In this document: positions 6,228 to 13,421 of the stretch, piece by piece
Position numbering within the stretch: position 1 is the first letter of the stretch
Layout: every line of letters starts with the position of its first letter
Source: Caldifarciminota bacterium
GTDB lineage: Bacteria > WOR-3 > Hydrothermia > WGAB01
NCBI GenBank assembly: GCA_015489295.1
Contig: WGAB01000338.1
Location: 1 to 14,773, forward strand
Direction: 5' to 3'
Length of the DNA: 14,773 bases
The notes under the pieces: generated by a model
The model's input: only the letters and a program-made list of their open reading frames with translations
Database searches by the model: none
Told to the model about the DNA's origin: nothing
Translations under genes and position numbers: made by a program

Positions 6228-6986
6228 ATGCAGAAGGTGATTGCCGCCGACCTGGGCAACACGTCGGTGAACTTCGGCCTCTTCGATCGGCATCGGCTGG
6301 TGGACGTCCGGTCCATGAGCACCCTGGAGTTTTCCACGGAAACCGCACTGGACCTTCTGGCCGATTGGAGCGAGGGAGACTTTGGGGTTTACTGCTCGGT
6401 GGTGCCCCATCTGCGCAGCGGGGTGGAACGCGTGCTGCATCAGATCACCGGTCGGCCGCCGCTGGAACTGGTATACGGCGACCAGATTCCCTTCCGGGTG
6501 CACTACCAGGACCCCACCCGCCTCGGAACCGACCGCCTGGCCCACGCCTTTTACGTTCGCCGCAGTGTGAAGCAGAACGCCGTGGTGGTCGACGTGGGCA
6601 CGGCGGTGACGGTGGACTTCATCCTGGGCACCGGTGAGTTTCTGGGCGGTGCCATCCTGCCCGGTCCGGAAACCTCGTTGGAGGCCCTCACCCGGCGTGC
6701 CCACCTGCTGGACCGGTTCCAGTGGATGGGCGTGGAGGGCTACATTGGCCACACGCCCGAAGAGGCTATGGAAATCGGCATCCTCCGGGGCCTGGAGGGC
6801 GCCCTCTCGCACCTCGTGGCCCAGGGAGAGCAGGAGCTCGGGGTGCGGTTCCCCCGGCGGATCCTCACCGGGGGTCTCCACGGCCTGCTCCGCCTGCCGG
6901 GATTCCAGACCCTGCCCTACCTTACCCTCCACGGCCTCCGCGATTACCTGGAGGAGTACACCGAAACCTTCCACATCCCGGTGTAA
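6228..6986 (+). CDS. coaX: Type III pantothenate kinase CoaX
   Basis: The enzyme phosphorylates pantothenate to 4'-phosphopantothenate, the first committed step of coenzyme A synthesis. Type III kinases belong to the ASKHA (acetate/sugar kinase, Hsp70, actin) fold, need a monovalent cation and are not inhibited by CoA. The 252-residue chain shows the phosphate-1 motif DLGNTSVNFG (8-17) and the pantothenate-site segment PTRLGTDRLAHA (97-108) with D102. It also has the phosphate-2 motif VDVGTAVTVDF (121-131), GGAILPG (140-146) and TGGLHGLL (214-221). All key acidic residues are present and the length is normal. There is no fused biotin-protein ligase. The ATG lies two bases after the preceding stop, with only a weak GAAG-type ribosome site, so coupled translation is likely. 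coaD is ~7 kb downstream on the same strand. Confidence 0.97.
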   Translation: MQKVIAADLGNTSVNFGLFDRHRLVDVRSMSTLEFSTETALDLLADWSEGDFGVYCSVVPHLRSGVERVLHQITGRPPLELVYGDQIPFRVHYQDPTRLGTDRLAHAFYVRRSVKQNAVVVDVGTAVTVDFILGTGEFLGGAILPGPETSLEALTRRAHLLDRFQWMGVEGYIGHTPEEAMEIGILRGLEGALSHLVAQGEQELGVRFPRRILTGGLHGLLRLPGFQTLPYLTLHGLRDYLEEYTETFHIPV

Positions 6987-6991
6987 CCCCC

Positions 6992-8086
6992 ATGGCCCTT
7001 CCCTACCCCAAACGCCTGGACCGCTACGTGCTTCGCCAGTTCTTTCAGCTGTTCCTCATCATGGTGGCCGCGGTCATCTTCCTGTTCATCATCGTGAACT
7101 TCTTTGAGCGGCTCGACAAGTTCGTGGACCGCAGGGCTCCTCCCTGGGCCATCGTGCGGTTCTACTGGTTCCAGATTCCGTACCTGTACGTGCTCTTTTC
7201 TCCGGTGGGGGCGCTGCTGGCTGCCTTCTTTTCCGTCGGGGAAATGGCCCGGCGCTTTGAGATCCTGGCCGTGAAAACAGCGGGCGTCTCGGTGTACCGG
7301 TTCCTGGCCCCCCTCCTGGCCTCCGGGCTGCTGCTTTCCTTCGTGGCCTTCGGGGTCAATGAACTCCTGGTCCCCGAGGCCCAGCATCGGGTGCGCGAGA
7401 TCAAAACCTACGAGCTGCACCTGGAAAGCCCTCGAACCATCAAACGCCCCAGGGACATGGCCTTCCTGGGTCCCCGCGGCACCCTGTACTACTTCGGCAA
7501 GGTGGTCAACGAAACCCTGGCCGTGGCCGCGTCCATCACCCAGCGGGACTCCCTCGGCCGGGTGGCGCTCCGGGTGGATGCCGATACGGCCGTGTTCCGC
7601 AACGGCCACTGGCACCTGCGCCATGGCACGGAGTTCCGCTTCGAGCAGGGTCGCCCCCGAAAGGTAACGGTATTCGTATCGCGGGCCTATCCCGAATTTA
7701 CCGAAACCCCGGCGGAATTCCTGAAGAAGCGGCGCCGCCTGGACGAACTCAACATTCGGGGCCTTGTTCAACTGATCCACACGCTGGAACAGGCCGGGTT
7801 TGACACCAACCGCGAGCGGGTGGAACTCCAGGTTCGGTTCTCCTTTCCTCTGGCCAACCTCATCGTGCTGCTCTTCGCCCTGGCCCTCTCCGTAGAGATG
7901 CGGGGCCGCGGCCGCGCCTACGGCTTCGGCCTGGCCGTGTTTGTGGCTTTCTTTTACTGGGGGCTCCTGCAGGCCACCCGATCCATGGCCGGCGTCGGCC
8001 AACTCCACCCCGTGATCTCGGCCTGGCTCCCGAACCTCGTGTTCTTCCTGGCCGCCCTCTGGGCCTTCCGACGGGTTCACACCTGA
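6992..8086 (+). CDS. LptF/LptG (YjgP/YjgQ) family permease
   Basis: This inner-membrane subunit belongs to the LptB2FG transporter that extracts lipopolysaccharide and passes it to the periplasmic bridge. The 364-residue length matches LptF and LptG. Three N-terminal membrane segments (~16-38, 58-80, 102-122) precede a periplasmic beta-jellyroll region (~130-280) and three C-terminal membrane segments (~283-302, 308-328, 342-360). Family motifs include LDRYVLRQFFQLFLI (9-23), the cytoplasmic KTAGVSVYRFL (95-105), NELLVPEA (123-130) and RFSFPLANLIVLLFALALS (282-300). Whether it is LptF or LptG cannot be settled here, and the partner is not in the window. The ATG is five bases after coaX and has no Shine-Dalgarno sequence (ACCCCC precedes it). 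The longer open frame upstream overlaps coaX and is rejected. Confidence 0.93.
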   Translation: MALPYPKRLDRYVLRQFFQLFLIMVAAVIFLFIIVNFFERLDKFVDRRAPPWAIVRFYWFQIPYLYVLFSPVGALLAAFFSVGEMARRFEILAVKTAGVSVYRFLAPLLASGLLLSFVAFGVNELLVPEAQHRVREIKTYELHLESPRTIKRPRDMAFLGPRGTLYYFGKVVNETLAVAASITQRDSLGRVALRVDADTAVFRNGHWHLRHGTEFRFEQGRPRKVTVFVSRAYPEFTETPAEFLKKRRRLDELNIRGLVQLIHTLEQAGFDTNRERVELQVRFSFPLANLIVLLFALALSVEMRGRGRAYGFGLAVFVAFFYWGLLQATRSMAGVGQLHPVISAWLPNLVFFLAALWAFRRVHT

Positions 8087-8098
8087 CCCCTCCAAGCG

Positions 8099-8127
8099 TT
8101 GACTTCCGGAAGCCTTCTATCCATAAT
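8099..8127 (+). promoter_or_regulatory. Sigma70-like promoter of the tRNA-Gly gene
   Basis: TTGACT (8099-8104) and CATAAT (8122-8127) stand exactly 17 bases apart. Each differs from consensus at one position. Initiation ~7 bases further on would be about five bases before the tRNA. It is the best-looking promoter in the window and may also drive the GH57 gene behind the tRNA. Confidence 0.75.
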
Positions 8128-8138
8128 ATGCAACACCG

Positions 8139-8213
8139 GCGGGAGTAGCTCAGGGGTAGAGCATCAGCTTCCCAAGCTGAGGGTCGCGGGTTCGAATCCC
8201 GTCTCCCGCTCCA
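8139..8213 (+). tRNA. tRNA-Gly (anticodon CCC)
   Basis: The full cloverleaf can be drawn. The acceptor is GCGGGAG (8139-8145) with CTCCCGC (8203-8209) and U73, as usual for glycine. The D-arm is GAGTAGCTCAGGGGTAGAGC-like. The anticodon stem TCAGC/GCTGA encloses the loop TTCCCAA, anticodon CCC at 8171-8173. The T-loop is TTCGAAT with stem GCGGG/CCCGT. CCA is encoded at 8211-8213. It reads GGG codons. The tRNA stands alone, with a T5 run at 8215-8219 and the GH57 start codon 18 bases after its end. Confidence 0.98.
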
Positions 8214-8231
8214 CTTTTTAATTCCCTCCCC

Positions 8232-10229
8232 ATGAAGGTCGCCCTTCTGCTGCACATGCATCAGCCCCTGTACACCTTTCCCCGGCCCCAGGCCAAGCCC
8301 TTAGCCCTCCTGCCCTGGACCTTCCTCCACGGCATCGGCGAGTACTACGATGTGGCCCGAACTCTGCTGGACACCCCGGCTGGCCGGGTGACCGTGAACT
8401 TCTCACCGGTGCTCCTGGACCAGTGGGACGACTACCTCCAGCACCGCATCGAGGACGTGTTCCTTCGGCACTTCCTCAAGCCGGCCGAGGCCCTGACCCC
8501 GGCCGAACAGGAGTTTCTTCTCCAGAACTTCTTTGCCGCCCATCCGCTGACCCAGATCGGCCGGTTTCCCCGGTACCAGGAACTCTATGAACGCCGGGAA
8601 CGGCCAGACACCTGGACCGTCCAGGATTTCCGGGATCTTCAGGTGCTCTTCGTGCTGTCGTACACCGGGGAACGGGCCCGAAGGGACCATCCAGGGCTCG
8701 AAACCCTGACCCGGAAGGCAAAGGGCTTCACGGAAAACGACAAACAGGTGCTGTATCACGCCGCACTGGAAATCCTCGGGCGGGTTCCCGAGATGTACCG
8801 GGCCCTGGCCCAGAAGGGCCACATTGAGGTCTCCCTTTCTCCCTACTTCCACCCCATCCTGCCCCTGTTGATCGACGCCGGGGTCCACACCGAGGCCGGG
8901 GGCACCGGTCCACCCGTGCCCGGCATCGCCTGGCCGGAAGACGCCCGGCTGCACCTGGAGGCTGCGCGGGCCCGCGGCCGGGAGGTTTTCGGTAGCCATC
9001 CCTTCGGACTCTGGCCCTCGGAGGGATCCGTGAGCGAAGCCGCCCTCCGGTTGATCCAGGACACCGGGTTCCGCTGGGCCGCCACCGATCAACAAATCCT
9101 GGCCAAAACCCGGCCCGGGGCAACGCCGTACCGGCTGTACGCGTACCAGAACCTGCCGCTGGTATTCCGGGATACCGAACTGTCGGACCGGATCGGCTTC
9201 GTGTACAGCACCTGGACACCGGAGGAGGCTGCGGCCGACCTGGTGGCCCGAATCCGAAGCCGCCGGGCCCCTGACGCCCGCTTCGTGGCCCTGATCCTGG
9301 ACGGTGAAAACCCGTGGGTCGCGTACCGCCATGGCGGCATGGCCTTCCTGCGCCATCTACTGACGGCCGTCGACCGGTCGCCCGATCTCGAGTGGGCCAC
9401 CGTGGGAGACCTCGCGGCCCAGGAGCCCGCAGAGCCGCTGGATCACCTGGCCCCGGGTTCCTGGATCCACGGCACCTTTGACACCTGGATGGGTCATCCG
9501 GAAAAACGCCGGGCCTGGGAAGTGCTGCGCGATGCCCGCCAGCAACTGAAACCCCGGCTCCCGGAAGGGTTCCCACGGCCGGCGAGCACAGATCCCCAGC
9601 AACAGGCCCTGTACGCCTTTTTCGCCGCCGAAGGCTCCGACTGGTTCTGGTGGCTGGGTGAAGACCATCCGACGCCCCTGGCGCCGGTGTTCGACCGGCT
9701 GTTTCGTGCCCTCCTGTCCTCGGCCTTTGAGCTCCTGGCGATGCCAGTACCGCCGTACCTGAGCAGGCCCATCAAAGCCTCGCCCACCCCTCAGGTTCAG
9801 AAACCCCGCAGCCTTCTTCAGCCCTACCTGGACGGACAGGTGACCCACTACCTGGAATGGAAAAACGCGGGCCGGGTGTTTTTCCATCTCCATCCCGCCA
9901 TGGCCGGCGAACTCCTTCAGGCCGTGTACTATGGCTTCGACCACCGCTTTCTGTTCCTCCGGCTGGACTTTTCGCTTCCCTGTTCCCGGGTCCTTCACCG
10001 CGGCCGGGTGCGTGTACAATTCCGATTGCCCCAGGGCCGGGTAGAGGTCGATCCCCAGGATCTGGATCCCCGGCAATGGGGCTGCAAGGAAGTGCTGGAA
10101 CTGGCCGTGCCGTGGCCCGGGACCCGACAGGTTGAGATGGCCGTGACCCTTGAACTGGACGGCCGAACCCATCGCTATCCGGCCCAGGGCTGGGTACGGC
10201 TGGACCTCACCGTCGATTGGATGGTGTAA
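8232..10229 (+). CDS. Glycoside hydrolase family 57 protein (alpha-amylase/glucanotransferase-like)
   Basis: This is a 665-residue cytoplasmic protein with no signal peptide. GH57 enzymes act on alpha-glucans as amylase, amylopullulanase, 4-alpha-glucanotransferase or branching enzyme. The five conserved regions are visible: HMHQP (8-12), GHIEVS (196-201), GLWPSEGSVSE (259-269) with E264 as likely nucleophile, LILDGENPW (354-362) with D357 as likely acid/base, and EGSDWFWW (467-474). After ~residue 515 comes a C-terminal region with beta-strand character, as in larger GH57 proteins such as COG1449 members. Substrate cannot be fixed from motifs. The ATG at 8232 has no Shine-Dalgarno sequence (TTCCCTCCCC precedes it). 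The gene follows the tRNA and leads into the PGI/PMI and nucleotidyltransferase genes, suggesting glycogen or alpha-glucan turnover feeding hexose phosphates. That link is inference. Confidence 0.94.
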   Translation: MKVALLLHMHQPLYTFPRPQAKPLALLPWTFLHGIGEYYDVARTLLDTPAGRVTVNFSPVLLDQWDDYLQHRIEDVFLRHFLKPAEALTPAEQEFLLQNFFAAHPLTQIGRFPRYQELYERRERPDTWTVQDFRDLQVLFVLSYTGERARRDHPGLETLTRKAKGFTENDKQVLYHAALEILGRVPEMYRALAQKGHIEVSLSPYFHPILPLLIDAGVHTEAGGTGPPVPGIAWPEDARLHLEAARARGREVFGSHPFGLWPSEGSVSEAALRLIQDTGFRWAATDQQILAKTRPGATPYRLYAYQNLPLVFRDTELSDRIGFVYSTWTPEEAAADLVARIRSRRAPDARFVALILDGENPWVAYRHGGMAFLRHLLTAVDRSPDLEWATVGDLAAQEPAEPLDHLAPGSWIHGTFDTWMGHPEKRRAWEVLRDARQQLKPRLPEGFPRPASTDPQQQALYAFFAAEGSDWFWWLGEDHPTPLAPVFDRLFRALLSSAFELLAMPVPPYLSRPIKASPTPQVQKPRSLLQPYLDGQVTHYLEWKNAGRVFFHLHPAMAGELLQAVYYGFDHRFLFLRLDFSLPCSRVLHRGRVRVQFRLPQGRVEVDPQDLDPRQWGCKEVLELAVPWPGTRQVEMAVTLELDGRTHRYPAQGWVRLDLTVDWMV

Positions 10230-10241
10230 AAAGGAGGTTTC

Positions 10242-11237
10242 ATGATGGAAGCCATGGAAACCATGCACCGGCTGATCCGGTCGCTGCCCGACCAGATCGA
10301 GGAAGCTCTGACGTTTTCTCTGCCCGATCCCTGGCCCGAGCCGCCCACGGCCATCGTGTTTACCGGCATGGGTGGCTCAGCCATTGCCGGCGCCCTGGTG
10401 GCCGCGCTTATGCCCGAGGCGCCGGTGCCCGTGGTGTCGTACCCCTCCTATGGGCTCCCCGGCTTCGTAAAGGAGGGCGCCTGGGTCTTCGTCACCAGCT
10501 ACTCCGGCAACACGGAGGAAGCCCTGTCCAGCTTTGAAGAAGCCCGACGCCGGGGCGCCAAAATCTTCGCCGTGAGCTCCAACGGCCAGCTGGAAACGCT
10601 GGCCCGAGAACATGGGGCTGCCTTTGTTCAAATCCCCCGGGGATTACCTCCCCGGGCCGCCCTGGGGTACCTGTTCACCCCGCTGTACCGGTTCCTGCAG
10701 CAGGCGGGCTTCCTGCAGGAGGACCTGGCTCCCCTGCCCCGCTTCCTGCGGAACCTTCGGGAAGAGCTGGAACAGGAAGACTCCCTGGCCCGGGACCTGG
10801 CCAACAAGTTCTACCTCCGGATACCGGCCATCTACGCCTCCCTGCGGTTTTACCCCGTGGCCCATCGCTGGAACACCCAGATCAACGAGAACAGCAAGGC
10901 CTTCGCCCACACGGCCGCCCTGCCGGAGATGGACCACAACGAGATCACCGGCCTGATCCATCCCAAGGACCTGGTGGAGGAGATCTGGGCCGTATTCCTG
11001 CATTTCCCGGAGGACCATCCCCGCATTGAGCGCCGGATGAGGGAAACCGCCGACCTCATTGCAGAATCGGTGATGGGCACCAGCCACGTGCATCCCTGGG
11101 GCGAAACCTCCCTGGAGCATCTCTTCAGCCTGCTGTACCTGGGCGACTACGTGAGCCTCTATCTCGCCCAGGCGTACAACCAGGATCCCGTGGCCATTCC
11201 CCGGATCGACGAACTGAAACGGAGGTTGAGCCAATGA
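10242..11237 (+). CDS. Bifunctional phosphoglucose/phosphomannose isomerase (SIS family)
   Basis: This enzyme interconverts glucose-6-P, fructose-6-P and mannose-6-P. The 331-residue chain has two SIS folds. Signatures are FTGMGGSAIAG (40-50), SYSGNTEE (86-93), QIPRGLPPRAALGYL (130-144), RWNTQINENSKAF (209-221), LPEMDHNEITG (227-237) and SLEHLFSLLYLGDYVSLYLA (290-309). In the Pyrobaculum aerophilum enzyme the catalytic residues are Glu203, His219 and Lys298. Here E216 and H232 have the same 16-residue spacing and K326 lies near the C-terminus. This is the archaeal-type PGI/PMI, unrelated in close sequence to E. coli Pgi. The start has AAGGAGG at 10231-10237, one of the best ribosome sites in the window. 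It is 12 bases behind GH57 and overlaps the nucleotidyltransferase by ATGA. Confidence 0.95.
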   Translation: MMEAMETMHRLIRSLPDQIEEALTFSLPDPWPEPPTAIVFTGMGGSAIAGALVAALMPEAPVPVVSYPSYGLPGFVKEGAWVFVTSYSGNTEEALSSFEEARRRGAKIFAVSSNGQLETLAREHGAAFVQIPRGLPPRAALGYLFTPLYRFLQQAGFLQEDLAPLPRFLRNLREELEQEDSLARDLANKFYLRIPAIYASLRFYPVAHRWNTQINENSKAFAHTAALPEMDHNEITGLIHPKDLVEEIWAVFLHFPEDHPRIERRMRETADLIAESVMGTSHVHPWGETSLEHLFSLLYLGDYVSLYLAQAYNQDPVAIPRIDELKRRLSQ

Positions 11238-12253
11238 AGGCGGTGATTCCGGTGGCGGGCAAGGGTACCCGGCTCCGGCCCCTGACCCATGTCACGCCCA
11301 AACCCATGCTGCGGGTGGCCGGAAAACCCGTGATCCAGCACATCGTGGAACGCATCCAGAGCCTCCCCGGGCTGGAGGGCCTCCACCTCATCATCAGCCC
11401 CTGGATGGAAGAGGTGCCCGAGTTCGTGAAGACCATCGCCCGGGTGCCGGTGACCTTCTCGGTGCAGGAGGATCCCCAGGGCCTGGGCCATGCCGTGTAC
11501 ATGGCCCACGAGGCGGTGCAGCCAGAGGAGGCCGTGTTCATCATCCTGGGGGACACCATCGTGGACCGTTCCTTCGACCAGGAGGTGGCCGAGGGCCGCG
11601 ACTTCGTGGCGGTGATCGAGGTGGAAGATCCCCGGCGCTTCGGTGTGGTGGAGCTCAACGAGGCCGGCGACATCGTGGGCATGGTGGAAAAACCCGCTGA
11701 GCCGCCCAGCAACCTGGCCATCGCCGGCGTGTACTTCATCACCCGGGCGGGCCTCCTGTTCGATGCCCTGGAGTACATCATCCGGCACGACATCCGCACG
11801 CCCAGCCAAACCGGCAAAGGCGAGTTTCAGCTGACCGATGCCCTGCAGCGGATGCTGGAACTGGGGTGGCGCCCCAGGCCCCTCCGCCTGAACCCCGAAA
11901 ACTGGCTGGATTGCGGCACCATGGAGGCCCTGCTGGCCACCAACGCCGTGCTGCTGGAACGCTTGAATCCCCCGGTGCCGACATACCCGGGCAGCCTGAT
12001 CCTGCCCCCGGTGCTCATTGAGGAAGGCGTCGACATCGAAGGCTCGATCATCGGGCCCTACGCCTATATCGAATCCGGGGCCAAGCTTCGGCATTCCATC
12101 GTCCGGAATTCCATCATCTACACCGCAGCCGAGGTGGAGAACATGGTGCTCCTGGACTCGGTGGTGGGCGAATACACGGAACTCCGCGGCCACCACGACA
12201 CCCTTCGCCTGGCGCCCCACTCCCAGTACCACCGCCGGAACGCGGAACGCTGA
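11234..12253 (+). CDS. Sugar-phosphate nucleotidyltransferase (glucose-1-phosphate thymidylyl/uridylyltransferase-like)
   Basis: This enzyme forms an NDP-sugar from a sugar-1-phosphate and NTP. Residues 1-~240 are the nucleotidyltransferase domain. It has VIPVAGKGTRLRPLTHVTPKPM (the GxGTR loop at 9-13 and K23), QGLGHAV (82-88), LGD (105-107) with the metal-binding Asp, VEKP (151-154), AGVY (164-167), EFQLTDAL (197-204) and WLDCGT (224-229). Residues ~255-320 hold a short left-handed beta-helix (hexapeptide-like repeats around DIEGSIIGPYAYIE). Length 339 matches long RmlA/StrD-like enzymes. The loop AGKGTRLRPLT lies between GalU- and RmlA-type loops, so the nucleotide and sugar are not settled. 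The ATG overlaps the PGI/PMI stop by four bases with GGAGG eight bases upstream, so translation is coupled. It may make nucleotide sugars for LPS or surface glycans. Confidence 0.93.
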   Translation: MKAVIPVAGKGTRLRPLTHVTPKPMLRVAGKPVIQHIVERIQSLPGLEGLHLIISPWMEEVPEFVKTIARVPVTFSVQEDPQGLGHAVYMAHEAVQPEEAVFIILGDTIVDRSFDQEVAEGRDFVAVIEVEDPRRFGVVELNEAGDIVGMVEKPAEPPSNLAIAGVYFITRAGLLFDALEYIIRHDIRTPSQTGKGEFQLTDALQRMLELGWRPRPLRLNPENWLDCGTMEALLATNAVLLERLNPPVPTYPGSLILPPVLIEEGVDIEGSIIGPYAYIESGAKLRHSIVRNSIIYTAAEVENMVLLDSVVGEYTELRGHHDTLRLAPHSQYHRRNAER

Positions 12254-12255
12254 GC

Positions 12256-12684
12256 ATGTTTTACCGGTTTCAGGGGCGGCGCCGCGGCCGCGTCATGGCC
12301 ATGGAGGCCCTGTATCGGCACCATCAAATGGCCGAAGACCCCGAGACGGTGCTGGAGGACATCCTCCGGCGGGAACAAGCCCAGGCCCATGAAGCCTCCC
12401 TGGCCCGGGAGATCGTGGCCTCCTACAAGGCCAACCGCCAGCGGATCACCGAACTCCTGGAAAACGCCCTGGAAAACTGGGACCTGAAGCGCTTGATGCT
12501 TCTGGACCGCACCATCCTGGAGGTGGGCCTGGCTGAACTCCTGGGCGTGCCAGAAACGCCCCCGCAGGTGGCCATCAACGAGGCCGTGGAACTGGCCAAG
12601 ATCTATTCCGGCGAGAAATCGCCCGGCTTCGTGAACGGCGTGCTGGACGCCATCCGCAGGAAACTGGAGGAGGGGCCCCCATGA
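12256..12684 (+). CDS. nusB: Transcription antitermination factor NusB
   Basis: NusB is an all-helical RNA-binding protein that, with NusE (S10), binds boxA and supports antitermination of rRNA operons. The 142-residue protein has the N-terminal basic region GRRRGRVMAMEALYRHH (7-23, the 'R..ar..alqaLyq' motif). It also has ALENWDLKRLMLLDRTIL (71-88), VAINEAVELAKIYSG (105-119) and SPGFVNGVLDAI (122-133). These are the family hallmarks, including the R-x2-x5-DR and INEAVELAK segments. The start ATG is two bases after the nucleotidyltransferase stop with no strong ribosome site, so it is probably translated by coupling. The stop overlaps the next gene by ATGA. Length is normal. Confidence 0.95.
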   Translation: MFYRFQGRRRGRVMAMEALYRHHQMAEDPETVLEDILRREQAQAHEASLAREIVASYKANRQRITELLENALENWDLKRLMLLDRTILEVGLAELLGVPETPPQVAINEAVELAKIYSGEKSPGFVNGVLDAIRRKLEEGPP

Positions 12685-13418
12685 GATACGCCGTGCTTTC
12701 GGATGTCCACGGAAACCTCCATGCCCTGGAAACCGTGTTGCAACACCTGGACCAGGAGTCCGTAGATCAGGTGGTGTTCCTGGGGGACGCCGTGGGCTAC
12801 GGGGCGTTTCCCAACGAATGTGTGGCCCACCTGCAGCAGGTGGCCTCCCCCGCCCTCATGGGCAATCACGATTACGCCGTGCTTCACCCGGAGGAACGCA
12901 CGGTTTTCAACCCCTATGCCCGCCAGGCCATCGACTGGACCGACCACCATCTGACCCCGGAAACCCGGCGCTACCTTGCCGAGCGCCCCCTCACGGCCGT
13001 CCTCGAGCCGGGGATCTGCGCCGTTCATGCCTCTCCCCACAACCCCCTGGAATGGGTCTACATCCACCGGCCGGAGGAGGCGCAGGTGCAGTTCCGCTTC
13101 TTCGAGCACCGGATCTGCCTGTTCGGCCACACCCACGTGCCGGTGGTGTACCAGGAGTCCCGGGGCCCGGAAGCCGAAGTCCTGCTCGTGCATGAAGGCA
13201 CGCTGCACCTGGACCCCGAGGGCCGGTACCTGATCAATCCCGGAAGCGTGGGCCAGCCCCGGGACGGCGATCCCCGGGCTGCCTACCTGATCCTGGACTC
13301 CGAACGGTTAACCGTGGAGATCCGCCGGGTGCCCTACCCGGTGGAAAAGGCCCAGGCGGCCATCCTGAAGGCTGGCCTGCCCCCTTTCCTCGCCGACCGC
13401 CTGGCCGTAGGCTATTGA
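12681..13418 (+). CDS. Calcineurin-like metallophosphoesterase
   Basis: This is a 245-residue phosphoesterase of the calcineurin-like superfamily, resembling the YfcE/MJ0936 and bacterial symmetric-diadenosine-type small enzymes. The dinuclear metal site is complete: SDVHGN (7-12), GDAVGYG (35-41), GNHD (61-64), H116 in AVHASPH and GHTH (149-152). It also has the typical NPGSVGQPRDGDPRA segment (186-200) of this subgroup. The substrate is unknown; cyclic nucleotides and phosphomonoesters are common in the family. The ATG at 12681 overlaps the nusB stop by four bases, and GGAGG sits ten bases before it, inside nusB. The rsmD start comes three bases after its stop. It is part of the same + strand run, with no sign of export. 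Confidence 0.93.
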   Translation: MRYAVLSDVHGNLHALETVLQHLDQESVDQVVFLGDAVGYGAFPNECVAHLQQVASPALMGNHDYAVLHPEERTVFNPYARQAIDWTDHHLTPETRRYLAERPLTAVLEPGICAVHASPHNPLEWVYIHRPEEAQVQFRFFEHRICLFGHTHVPVVYQESRGPEAEVLLVHEGTLHLDPEGRYLINPGSVGQPRDGDPRAAYLILDSERLTVEIRRVPYPVEKAQAAILKAGLPPFLADRLAVGY

Positions 13419-13421
13419 GTC

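Noticed and set aside
5221..6348. Long open frame on the minus strand opposite the 'AsnB'-like gene
   Set aside because: It lies antisense to a protein with clear family motifs, is low-complexity (Gly/Val/His-rich) and resembles no family. High G+C makes such antisense frames common; the same applies to minus-strand frames at 6944-8095, 8403-9356, 9357-10268 and 11159-12232, and plus-strand frames at 354-977 and 1632-2414.
6722..6991. Longer version of the LptF/G permease
   Set aside because: It would run inside coaX. The hydrophobic N-terminus typical of the family begins at the ATG at 6992.
8139..8213. tRNA as an integration site of a mobile element
   Set aside because: No integrase, direct repeat of the tRNA 3' end or foreign-looking genes are seen on either side.
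8214..8220. T5 run after the tRNA as a terminator
   Set aside because: There is no extra hairpin before it apart from the tRNA itself, and GH57 follows within 18 bases, so complete termination is doubtful.
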